This document shows, in pieces, positions 8,431 through 15,978 of a stretch of 43,692 bases of DNA; position 1 is the stretch's first letter; every line of letters starts with the position of its first letter. The notes under the pieces were generated by a model. That model was not told where the DNA came from. It ran no database searches and worked only from the letters and a program-made list of their open reading frames with translations. The DNA comes from an uncultured Agathobaculum sp. (GTDB lineage Bacteria; Bacillota; Clostridia; Oscillospirales; Butyricicoccaceae), in NCBI RefSeq assembly GCF_944384765.1, contig NZ_CALWUM010000017.1, positions 1 to 43,692 of the forward strand. The letters are read 5' to 3'. A program made the position numbers and the translations under genes.

Positions 8431-9447
8431 TTACTCGAGGGTGAGCAGCTCGTTCTTGAGGAAGGACTCCTTGCAGCGGAATGCGATCTTGGTGGACTGG
8501 GTGCCGTCGATGACGCCCGGGGTCGCCTTGCGGCCGGTCGCGACGCAGTCGCAGAACTCTTCCATCTCGGTAACATAAGCATCGTGCCAACGGGAAATGA
8601 AGTCCTGATAGCACTCGCGGCATACGCCGTGCTCGCTCATGACCTCAACCAGCGAATCGGTCGGTACGGAGGCAATGCGCAGGGTGCCGCGGGTGCCGAT
8701 GATCTCGGTCTCAACAGCGGAACCGTGTGCTGCCGCACGGCCGGCAAAGAAGAATGCCATGGTCTCGTTTTCCATCTGCATCAGGCCGCTGACGTTGTCG
8801 CCGTCGTCCCAATCCTTGTACTGCTTGAACTCGTAGCAGCCGCCGATCGCCCACAGCTTCTTCGGCTCGGAGCCGGTCAGCCAGCGGATCAGGTCGAAAT
8901 CGTGGATGGACATATCGATGAACTGGCCGCCCGAACGCGGTGCGTACTCCAGCGTGCCCTCGATGATGGAGATCGGGTCCTGCGAGTAGCAGCGAACCAG
9001 GATAACGTCGCCGATGTCGCCGTTTTCCATCTTCTTCTTGGCGATCTGGTAGGAGTGGTCATAGCGGCGCATGAAGCCCAGCATGAAGATCAGGTCCGGG
9101 TGTGCAGCGACGATTTCCTCGGCCTGCTTGCACTTCTCGATGGTCTCAGCCAGCGGCTTCTCGCAGAAGACGTGCTTGCCGGCATCCATCGCGAGCTTGA
9201 TCATATCAACGTGGGAAGCGGTGTTGGTAACAATCGCAACAGCTTCAACATTGGGGTCCTCGCACAGCGCCTTCGGATCGGAATAAACAGCGGTAACGCC
9301 CAGTTCTTCCGCGACCTGCTTTGCGCGGTCAAAGTTTGCATCGGAAATCGCGACCAGCTCGGAGCCCGGAACGCGGTTGGCGATGTTGCAGGCATGCTCA
9401 TAGCCCAGGCGGCCTACGCCGATGATACCGATTTTCAGCTTTTTCAT
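8431..9447 (-). CDS. Gfo/Idh/MocA oxidoreductase, inositol 2-dehydrogenase-like
   Basis: A 338-residue NAD(P)-dependent dehydrogenase. The N-terminal Rossmann fold has GIIGVGRLG, the catalytic-lysine motif is FCEKPLAE, and the second conserved motif is SIHDFDLIRWL with the histidine used in catalysis in this family. The sequence resembles inositol or scyllo-inositol dehydrogenases, but substrates vary widely in the superfamily. The start has AAAGGAG eight bases upstream. It lies 54 bases after iolE and is probably in the same transcript, which supports a polyol substrate. Confidence 0.85.
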   Translation of the reverse strand: MKKLKIGIIGVGRLGYEHACNIANRVPGSELVAISDANFDRAKQVAEELGVTAVYSDPKALCEDPNVEAVAIVTNTASHVDMIKLAMDAGKHVFCEKPLAETIEKCKQAEEIVAAHPDLIFMLGFMRRYDHSYQIAKKKMENGDIGDVILVRCYSQDPISIIEGTLEYAPRSGGQFIDMSIHDFDLIRWLTGSEPKKLWAIGGCYEFKQYKDWDDGDNVSGLMQMENETMAFFFAGRAAAHGSAVETEIIGTRGTLRIASVPTDSLVEVMSEHGVCRECYQDFISRWHDAYVTEMEEFCDCVATGRKATPGVIDGTQSTKIAFRCKESFLKNELLTLE

Positions 9448-9501
9448 AAGTAAGTCTCCTTTATATACAAAGTTTTGATTGCAAATTGAATCAATGAGCG
9501 A

Positions 9502-10401
9502 TTAAAGGCCGGTCTGCTCGGTGATGTAGCTGCGCGCCATGCGTGCCATCTCAAGCGGATTTGCCTTGGCCGGGTCCTGCTCGGCCTCGACAACCAGCCA
9601 GCCCTCGTAGTTGTACTCGTCGAGCAGCTTGAATACGGTCGGGAAGTCTACGCAGCCCTCCGGGTCGCCCGGTACAGTGAAAACGCCTTCCGGGATGGAA
9701 CGCAGGAAGCTCTTGCCCTCAGCATAGCACTTGTCCATGACAGGCTTGCGTACGTTCTTGAGATGCACATGGCCGATGCGGTCGTGGTGCTTCTTGAGAA
9801 TCTCGATCGGGTCCTCGCCAGAGAAGGTCAGGTGGCCGGTATCATAGATCATGCTGACGTACTTCGGGTCGGTCATGGCCAGCATGCGGTCGATCTCGTC
9901 GGTCTTCTGCACGGTGGTGGTCATGTGATGATGGTAAACGATCTTCATGCCGCTGTCGTAAGCGATCTTGCCGAGGTGGTTGAGGCCCTTGGTGAGCACT
10001 TCCCACTCATCGTCGTTGAGCACCTTCTTGTTCGCGAGCGGCGTATTCCACCGGTGCTGAATGGAGAAGGACTGATCCGAGGTGTTGATGATGGTCGCGC
10101 CAATGGACTTTAAGAAGTTCATGTGGTCGACGAACTCGCGCTCGTTCCACCACAGGGGCTGTTCATTGAGGTAAGTGCTGATCCAAGCGGTGATGGCGGA
10201 CAGGCCGCGGCGGCCGAATTCCTTGTTCAGGATCGCGGGATCACGGGGATACTGGCAGCCGATCTCGGTGCCGACATAGCCGGTCAGCGCGATCTCGCTG
10301 ATGGTCTGGAGGAAACTGTTCTCCGCGCCCATTTCAGGCATATCGTCTTCGGTCCAGCCGATCGGGGCAATGCCGATTTTTACTTTGTTCGGATCTAACA
10401 T
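9502..10401 (-). CDS. iolE: myo-inosose-2 dehydratase (IolE-like)
   Basis: A 299-residue TIM-barrel protein of the xylose-isomerase-like family. The opening KIGIAPIGWTEDDMPEMGAE is the hallmark of IolE, which dehydrates 2-keto-myo-inositol to a trihydroxycyclohexanedione in inositol breakdown. Metal-site features include VYHHHMTTT, MIYDTGHLTFSGEDP, GHVHLKNVR and a C-terminal VVEAEQDPAKA. ATG 10401 is supported by AAAGGAAGGA upstream; an upstream in-frame extension lacks a site. Downstream is a dehydrogenase, and iolG is upstream on the same strand, separated by a terminator. The later pathway genes (iolB, iolC, iolD, iolJ) are not in the window. Confidence 0.85.
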   Translation of the reverse strand: MLDPNKVKIGIAPIGWTEDDMPEMGAENSFLQTISEIALTGYVGTEIGCQYPRDPAILNKEFGRRGLSAITAWISTYLNEQPLWWNEREFVDHMNFLKSIGATIINTSDQSFSIQHRWNTPLANKKVLNDDEWEVLTKGLNHLGKIAYDSGMKIVYHHHMTTTVQKTDEIDRMLAMTDPKYVSMIYDTGHLTFSGEDPIEILKKHHDRIGHVHLKNVRKPVMDKCYAEGKSFLRSIPEGVFTVPGDPEGCVDFPTVFKLLDEYNYEGWLVVEAEQDPAKANPLEMARMARSYITEQTGL

Positions 10402-10908
10402 GGGGATTCCTTCCTTTCGTGCTGCATGGGATTCATGTCTCTCTTTGTAAGTACAGTTTAGCAATTTTCAGCGGATTTTTCTTTCAAATTCTTGGCTTGT
10501 TTGCAAAAACGGAAAAGAGAAAGAAAAGTTGGTAAATAAGCCGAAAACAACGGTTATTCGGCACCACAAAGTGCGAAAACCACACAGTGTGCTAACGTGT
10601 GCCAACGCACTGTACGGCGGCTCTTTTTTGAAAATCCTGCTTTTGGTGGCGTGGGCGCCGACAGACAGCGTGAAGGAACGCACCGAGCATACCGGCGCAC
10701 AGGGCATAGGGCCGTGAAACGGGAGCGGCAGGACGAGCGCAGAATGGATGAATAAGACACGAAAAGCAGGGGGAGTCATCCGTGATCCGGGCGGAACACG
10801 CTGCGCCCCAAAGCACGAAAAAATCCCCGCACATCGTGCGGGGATTTTCCATTTTCGTTGCAGCGAATGCATACGCATACGGTACCGTCCGTATAGCAAA
10901 AGTGGGAA
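10402..10908. other. 507-bp spacer between iolE and iolG
   Basis: It holds the iolG terminator and must hold the iolE promoter, though no clear -35/-10 pair is seen. Around 10541-10563 GCCGAA-N11-TTCGGC is a weak dyad. At 10588-10595 is TGTGCTAA, also present near the lacI promoter. No open frame with a ribosome site and convincing composition was found, and 10600-10815 remains unexplained. Confidence 0.5.
10820..10848. terminator. terminator downstream of iolG
   Basis: AAAATCCCCGCAC (10820-10832) pairs perfectly with 10836-10848 around an ATC loop. It has A-runs on one side and TTTT on the other, and lies 60 bases past the iolG stop. Confidence 0.85.
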
Positions 10909-11934
10909 TTACTCCTCGACCTTTACATATACGCCGCCGTTGCGGCAGGACTCGGTAGCAGCCTTGGCCATCAGAACCGGACGCAGGCCGTCAATCGCGC
11001 CAACCGGGGTCGGCTTGTCGTTGTTGATGGCATCGATGAACGCGATAACCTGATCGATGAACGCCTGATTGTAGCGCTCGAGGAAGAACCACAGCGGCTT
11101 CTCGGAGTGCGCGCCGTCCTTGGTCATAACGGTCGTGGTGTTGATCAGGTCGTTCGCGTCAGAGGCCATGCCCTTGGAGCCGAATGCTTCGACGCGCTGA
11201 TCGTAGCCGTAAACCGCCTGACGGGAGTTGTTGATGACAGCGATGCAACCGTTTGCCATCTTCATGGTGACAACCGCGGTGTCAACGTCCGGGATACCAG
11301 ACTCTTCCTGCAGGTTCGGATTGACCAGGCAGGAACCTACCGCAGAGATCTCGACCGCTTCCGAACCGGTGACGTAGCGCACCATATCGAAGTCGTGGAT
11401 CATCATGTCGTAGAAGATACCGCCGGAAACCGCAACATAGGATGCCGGGGGCGGCTCCGGGTCACGGGAGGAGACGATGACGATATGGGGATCGCCGATC
11501 GTGCCGTCCTTGACAGCGTCCGCCACAGCCTTGTGGTTGTGGTCGAAGCGGCGGTTGAAGCCAACCTGGAACTTGACGCCCTTTTCCTCTACCATCGCGA
11601 GCAGCTTCTTGATCTTGTCGATATCATAGTCGATCGGCTTCTCGCAGAATACGTGCTTGCCAGCCTGAACAGCTGCCATGGATACGTCGCAGTGGGTATC
11701 GGTCGAAGAGCAGACAAATACAACATCGATCTCCGGGTTGTTCACGATATCCATGAAATCAGTGGATACGTTGGTGATGCCGCGCTCTGCCAGCCACTCG
11801 CGTGCGCCGGACTTGTCCAGCATCGGGTCAGCGACCTGCGCAACCTGTACGCCGGGAACGCTGTTGATCAGGTTGTTGATGTGCAGCTTGCCGATACGGC
11901 CACAGCCGACGACACCAATTTTCAGAATGCCCAT
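10909..11934 (-). CDS. iolG: inositol 2-dehydrogenase (Gfo/Idh/MocA family)
   Basis: A 341-residue NAD-dependent dehydrogenase that probably oxidises myo-inositol to 2-keto-myo-inositol. It has the Rossmann motif GVVGCGRIGKLH, the lysine motif FCEKPIDYD and the catalytic MIHDFDMVRYVTGSEA, close to characterised IolG proteins. The site GAAGGAG is well placed before the ATG at 11934. It is a separate unit with its own promoter and terminator, divergent from the LacI gene. It is clearly different in sequence from the dehydrogenase at 8431-9447, so the two probably act on different isomers (inference). Confidence 0.85.
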   Translation of the reverse strand: MGILKIGVVGCGRIGKLHINNLINSVPGVQVAQVADPMLDKSGAREWLAERGITNVSTDFMDIVNNPEIDVVFVCSSTDTHCDVSMAAVQAGKHVFCEKPIDYDIDKIKKLLAMVEEKGVKFQVGFNRRFDHNHKAVADAVKDGTIGDPHIVIVSSRDPEPPPASYVAVSGGIFYDMMIHDFDMVRYVTGSEAVEISAVGSCLVNPNLQEESGIPDVDTAVVTMKMANGCIAVINNSRQAVYGYDQRVEAFGSKGMASDANDLINTTTVMTKDGAHSEKPLWFFLERYNQAFIDQVIAFIDAINNDKPTPVGAIDGLRPVLMAKAATESCRNGGVYVKVEE

Positions 11935-11966
11935 AAGTAATCCTCTCCTTCATATAAGGTAATTTT

Positions 11967-11995
11967 ATTATAAACCACCGGGGGCGCGGCTTCAA
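11967..11995 (-). promoter_or_regulatory. promoter of iolG
   Basis: On the minus strand TTGAAG (11995-11990), a 17-base spacer and TATAAT (11972-11967), 33 bases before the start codon. Confidence 0.8.
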
Positions 11996-12021
11996 GTACG
12001 CAGGTGCAATTTCGGCGCACC

Positions 12022-12048
12022 GCCTAATTTTGGCGGGTTAGATTAGGC
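12022..12048. promoter_or_regulatory. inverted repeat upstream of iolG promoter
   Basis: GCCTAAT (12022-12028) and ATTAGGC (12042-12048) are perfect inverted arms 13 bases apart. A second smaller dyad, GGTGC-N9-GCACC (12003-12021), is nearer the promoter. They may be binding sites for a regulator such as the adjacent LacI protein (inference). Confidence 0.4.
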
Positions 12049-12095
12049 AAAATGGCGGCACACAGGCAGCGGAAAGCGTGCAAAAACTGTGTGCA

Positions 12096-12120
12096 TTGTG
12101 CTAAAAATGGAAAAGCACAA
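12096..12120. promoter_or_regulatory. dyad upstream of the lacI-family gene
   Basis: TTGTGCT (12096-12102) and AGCACAA (12114-12120) are perfect inverted arms with an 11-base spacer, about 50 bases upstream of the lacI-type promoter. The arm overlaps TGTGCTAA, also found before iolE. Confidence 0.4.
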
Positions 12121-12167
12121 CCAAATGCAACAATTCGGCTGGGTATGTCTAAAATACACAAAATCGC

Positions 12168-12196
12168 TTGTATAGCCTATTGCGCTGTGTTAAAAT
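12168..12196 (+). promoter_or_regulatory. promoter of the LacI family gene
   Basis: TTGTAT (12168-12173), a 17-base spacer and TAAAAT (12191-12196), 55 bases before the start codon. Confidence 0.65.
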
Positions 12197-12250
12197 TACT
12201 ATATATTGTGGTGAAATGCCGCAATGGGACAATCAAAAGGAGCATTTACA

Positions 12251-13273
12251 ATGAAAATAACTGCACAGTGGATTGCAGAACAGTGCGGCGTATCCCGCGG
12301 AACGGTGGACAGGGTGGTAAACGGCCGCCCGAATGTCGCCCCGGCGGTGCGCGAGCGTGTGCAGAAGATGATTAACGAATACGGCTATAAGACGCCGGCC
12401 CAGCGGCAGGCCGCGCGGGCGGGACAGAGCACCTTCCGCATCGGCGTGATCCTGCCGAGCTGGGATGCCTTTTTCATCCGCCGGATGCGCGAGGGCATCC
12501 GCGTGGCGATCCATAACCGCGGGCTCAATGACATCGACGTGCTGGTGGAGGAGCTGAGCAACCGCTCGCACCGCTCGTATTTCGAAGCCATCGGCCGGCT
12601 GGAGGAGCGCGGGATTGACGGCCTGATCGTCACGGCGCCGGACACGGTCGCCATGACCGAGGAGATCGACCGGCTGGTCGCTGCGGGCATCCCGGTGGTG
12701 ACCTGCGACTCGGACGTGCGCCAGAGCCGCCGCCTGTACCATATCGGACAGGATATGGTCAAGTCCGGCCGGGTCGCGGCCGGGTTGCTCGCGCCCTATA
12801 TCGAGGGCGCCGAGGTGCTGGTCGTGACCGGCAACCGGGAGTTCACCGCACACGGGCTGCGTGTGCGCGGCTTTTTAGACCGGCTGCACGAGATCTTCGG
12901 TGTGGGCATCAACGCCCATGTGATCGAGAGCGTGGAGCAGTATGATCTGACCTATGACGGCGTGCTGCAGCAGGTGCGCGGCAACCCGCGCCTGCGCGGC
13001 ATCTATATGGCAAATGAATCCGTGCGCGGCTGCATGGATGCGCTCGAGCGCGCCAAACCCAGCCGCAGGGTCCATGTCGTCTGTCACGATCTGACGCCGC
13101 ACGCGCGGCAGTATCTCGGGGAAGGGCGGCTGGATTTCATCATCGACCAGGACTTTTCCGCGCAGACCACGCGCGCGATCGAGGTGCTGGCCCACACACT
13201 GCGCACAGGTGAGCCGCCGCGGCGGGATATTGAATACATCCACACGAGCATCATCACGCGCGAGCTGCTGTGA
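12251..13273 (+). CDS. LacI family transcriptional regulator
   Basis: A 340-residue repressor. The N-terminal helix-turn-helix is IAEQCGVSRGTVDRVVNGRP (residues 8-27), with a hinge after AVRERVQKMINEYGYKTPA. A periplasmic-binding-protein-like effector domain starts FRIGVILPSWDAFFIRRM. ATG 12251 is preferred because AAAAGGAG lies eight bases upstream; an in-frame ATG at 12224 has no site. It is divergent from iolG, which suggests control of the inositol genes. The stop is only 26 bases before the efflux operon and no terminator lies between, so read-through into the pump genes is possible. Confidence 0.88.
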   Translation: MKITAQWIAEQCGVSRGTVDRVVNGRPNVAPAVRERVQKMINEYGYKTPAQRQAARAGQSTFRIGVILPSWDAFFIRRMREGIRVAIHNRGLNDIDVLVEELSNRSHRSYFEAIGRLEERGIDGLIVTAPDTVAMTEEIDRLVAAGIPVVTCDSDVRQSRRLYHIGQDMVKSGRVAAGLLAPYIEGAEVLVVTGNREFTAHGLRVRGFLDRLHEIFGVGINAHVIESVEQYDLTYDGVLQQVRGNPRLRGIYMANESVRGCMDALERAKPSRRVHVVCHDLTPHARQYLGEGRLDFIIDQDFSAQTTRAIEVLAHTLRTGEPPRRDIEYIHTSIITRELL

Positions 13274-13299
13274 GAGACGAGAGGAGACGGGAAACGACC

Positions 13300-14637
13300 A
13301 TGAAACGCAGAATGATCAGCGCGCTGCTGGCGGGCGCGCTGTGCACAGGAACGGCCATCGTGCCGGCGGGCGCGGTGCACGTGACGGATATTGCCGGGCT
13401 GGGCGTGATGGCCGCGGTATCGGCGGTGAGCAGCGCATTGGAGAGCGATGATGTCCATGCGGCGCCGCCCGTGCAGGATGGGGCGTCGATCGGCTTTCGA
13501 GGACTGGAGGAGACAGTCCGCGCCAACAACCAGACCATCCAGGCATTTAAGAAAACGCTGGCCGGTATTGCCAATACCAATCTGGACGCGCAGTTTTGGG
13601 CACAGGAGATGCAGTACCAAGTACAGTTGAATGAATATTCGAAGCAGGTTAATGCATATGAAACATATATTAAGAGTTTAGAAGTCCTGAAAGATGGGGG
13701 AGACTCAAATGCTACTATAGATGCCCAAATTACAATGGCGGAATCACTTTTAAAGGTAGCGCAAGCTGGCGCAGCCCAGATCAGCGCCATTATTGATGGA
13801 CTGGACGATGCACAAGAGGACGCCGAGAACGAGCTGGACGATACCTATGCCTCGACGGAAAAACAGCTGGAGAACGCGGCCAACCAGATCGTCGTAGGGG
13901 CACAGACCGCCTATCTGGGCGTAATCACGATCCGCGAGGGGATCGAAACGCTCGACCGCAATCTGGCGGCGCTCGACCGTAACATCCAGGTGGTCGAAAA
14001 GCAGGTCGAGATCGGCATGGCGTCCGAACTGACGCTTGAAAACCTCAAGCAGGCGCGGCGCACAGCTGCAGCCCAGCGCGAAACGCTGGTGCTGCAGCAG
14101 ACAACGACCGAAAACCAGCTTTCCCTGCTGTGCGGCAATACGGCGGATACCACGGTCCATCCCACGACCGCCCCGACGGTGACCGAACAGCAGCTGGCTG
14201 AGATGAACTATGAGAAGGATCTCGATGAGGCGCTGGACAACAGCTATTCCATCTGGTCTGCGCGCGACGAAATGCGGCAGGCCTCCAACGATTACGAGGA
14301 TGACGTGACGTCCACTGTGGATGCTTACGAGGCGGCCAAGCTCAATCTGGAATATGCGGAGGAGAACGTGACCAACTCGTTCCGCCAGCTTTATCTGGAT
14401 GTGCAGGACAAAAAGCGCCTGCTTGACGAGGCGCAGGCCGCTTATGAGAACGAGCAGCGCAACTTTGCCGTGGACGAGCTGCAATATGAGCGCGGCATGA
14501 TATCCAAAATCGACTACCTGACCGCGCAGGATGACCTGGCGGCACAGGAGGACGCGGTGCGCACCGCGGAACACGACCTGTTCAGTGCCTACAATACCTA
14601 TGATTGGGCAAAGCGGGGCTATATGGCAGGCGCATAA
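13300..14637 (+). CDS. TolC-like coiled-coil exported protein of an RND efflux operon
   Basis: A 445-residue exported protein with a signal peptide ending near AIVPAGA. Long helical, alanine- and glutamate-rich repeats follow, including the duplicated form NQIVVGAQTAYLGVITIREGIETLDRN and NSFRQLYLDVQDKKRLLDEAQAAY, as in the two halves of TolC family proteins. The motif VEIGMASELTLENLKQARR also fits. It is the first gene of a three-gene operon with an adaptor and an RND pump. The host appears to lack an outer membrane, so the protein cannot be an ordinary outer-membrane channel. Bases 13615-13790 use AT-rich codons unlike the rest of the gene. The ATG at 13300 has GAGGAG about 13 bases upstream, a rather long spacing. 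Confidence 0.7.
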   Translation: MKRRMISALLAGALCTGTAIVPAGAVHVTDIAGLGVMAAVSAVSSALESDDVHAAPPVQDGASIGFRGLEETVRANNQTIQAFKKTLAGIANTNLDAQFWAQEMQYQVQLNEYSKQVNAYETYIKSLEVLKDGGDSNATIDAQITMAESLLKVAQAGAAQISAIIDGLDDAQEDAENELDDTYASTEKQLENAANQIVVGAQTAYLGVITIREGIETLDRNLAALDRNIQVVEKQVEIGMASELTLENLKQARRTAAAQRETLVLQQTTTENQLSLLCGNTADTTVHPTTAPTVTEQQLAEMNYEKDLDEALDNSYSIWSARDEMRQASNDYEDDVTSTVDAYEAAKLNLEYAEENVTNSFRQLYLDVQDKKRLLDEAQAAYENEQRNFAVDELQYERGMISKIDYLTAQDDLAAQEDAVRTAEHDLFSAYNTYDWAKRGYMAGA

Positions 14638-14664
14638 GGCAAAATCAGTTCAGGGAGGACACCA

Positions 14665-15972
14665 ATGAAAGCAAAACGTATGGCTGCCGCGGCGCTTGCG
14701 GGCATGATGCTGCTCTGCACCGCCTGCGGCCAGGAGGAGGAGACCGGGGAGGCGGCGCCAACCGGCACCGCGGTCGAGGTGACGGAGGTGACCGCCGGGC
14801 CGATGAGCGCATCCTATTCGCTCACGGGCAAGGTGGCCGCGGTGAATGAAGTGCAGGTGTTTCCGCTGCTTGCGGGACAGGTGCTGACGCTTTCGGTAGA
14901 GGAAGGCGACACCGTCACCCGCGGCCAGACACTGCTGACCGTGGACACCTCGACCGTCACCTCGACCATGGGCGCGCTGCAAGAATCGTACAGCGCCACC
15001 AAGGCGGCGACCGACAGCGCGGTCTCGTCCGCGCAGCTGAGCGTCGATCAGGCACAGCTGGGCGTCGAGCAGGCGCAGCTGGGCGTCGAGCAGGCCGAAC
15101 AGGCGGTGGAGAACGTGGAAGCACTGTATGAGGTCGGCGCGGCGGCCGAACAGGAAGTGACGCAGGCGCAGCAGGCGCTTGAGCAGGCGCAGTCTGCACT
15201 GGAGCAGGCGGAAACGAGCAAGGCACAGGCACAGGCCGGTGTCGAGCAGGCCCGCGCCCAGCAGTCCGCTTCGCTCGCGCAGATCCAGGCGTCCATGGAC
15301 CAGATCACCACGCAGGCCGCGCTTGGCAGCGTGACCGCACCCTGCTCGGGTACGGTGACTGCGGTCAATGTGGTGCGCGGCGGCATGGCGTCCTCTGCAC
15401 AGCCTGCGGTGGTTATCGCGGAGAACGGCGCAATCGAGGTCGCGGCTTCGGTGGCGGAGGACGTGTTCGTCGATCTGGCGGTCGGGGACACGGTGGATGT
15501 GCTGATCTCGGTGCTGTCGGATGAGCCGATCGAGGGCACGATCTCCGAGCTGCCGGTGGCGGCCAATGTGCAGACCAGCCTGTATGATGTATCGGTCTCG
15601 CTGCCGTCGGATGCGGCGCCGCCGATCGGTGCGTTTGCGACGGTCACCTTCTACACCGAGCGCCGCGATAACACGATCTCGGTTCCGACCGAGGCGGTGC
15701 TGACCGGCGCGGACAACGAGCAGTATGTGTTCGTCGTGGACAGCTATGCCGAGGGGGACACCGCGGTGCGCATCCCGGTGGAGACCGGTCTGGTCAACGC
15801 GACGAATACCGAGATCGTGTCCGGCCTTGCCGAGGGCGACCGCGTGGTGGTCAAGGGCCAGTCCTACTTAACGGATGGGGCGCTGGTGCGCATCGTGACC
15901 GGGGCGGATGACCTGCCGGCGGATACGGCGCCGGCGGCGGAGGATGACGCCGCCGCGGATGGGGAGGACTGA
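14665..15972 (+). CDS. RND efflux adaptor (HlyD/MFP family) lipoprotein
   Basis: A 435-residue membrane-fusion protein. It has a lipobox LLCTAC (C21), then a biotinyl-lipoyl-like half (VNEVQVFPLLAGQVLTLSVEEGDTV). An unusually long coiled-coil hairpin made of near-repeats such as LGVEQAQ and ALEQAQSALEQAET spans about residues 115-215. The second lipoyl half (GSVTAPCSGTVTAVNVVRGG), a beta-barrel and a membrane-proximal domain (IPVETGLVNATNTEIVSGL) follow. It would link the pump to the TolC-like protein or wall. GGGAGG lies before the ATG and the pump gene starts six bases after its stop. Confidence 0.88.
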   Translation: MKAKRMAAAALAGMMLLCTACGQEEETGEAAPTGTAVEVTEVTAGPMSASYSLTGKVAAVNEVQVFPLLAGQVLTLSVEEGDTVTRGQTLLTVDTSTVTSTMGALQESYSATKAATDSAVSSAQLSVDQAQLGVEQAQLGVEQAEQAVENVEALYEVGAAAEQEVTQAQQALEQAQSALEQAETSKAQAQAGVEQARAQQSASLAQIQASMDQITTQAALGSVTAPCSGTVTAVNVVRGGMASSAQPAVVIAENGAIEVAASVAEDVFVDLAVGDTVDVLISVLSDEPIEGTISELPVAANVQTSLYDVSVSLPSDAAPPIGAFATVTFYTERRDNTISVPTEAVLTGADNEQYVFVVDSYAEGDTAVRIPVETGLVNATNTEIVSGLAEGDRVVVKGQSYLTDGALVRIVTGADDLPADTAPAAEDDAAADGED

Positions 15973-15978
15973 CGCCCC

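Noticed and set aside
10468..10899. 143-codon minus-strand frame in the iolE-iolG spacer
   Set aside because: It reads through the iolG terminator hairpin, lacks a ribosome site and has an odd Cys/Arg/Ser-rich composition.
15040..15260. Tandem DNA repeat in the adaptor gene
   Set aside because: The near-repeats follow from a regular coiled coil (EQAQ-type heptads) and the DNA copies vary; better explained by protein structure.
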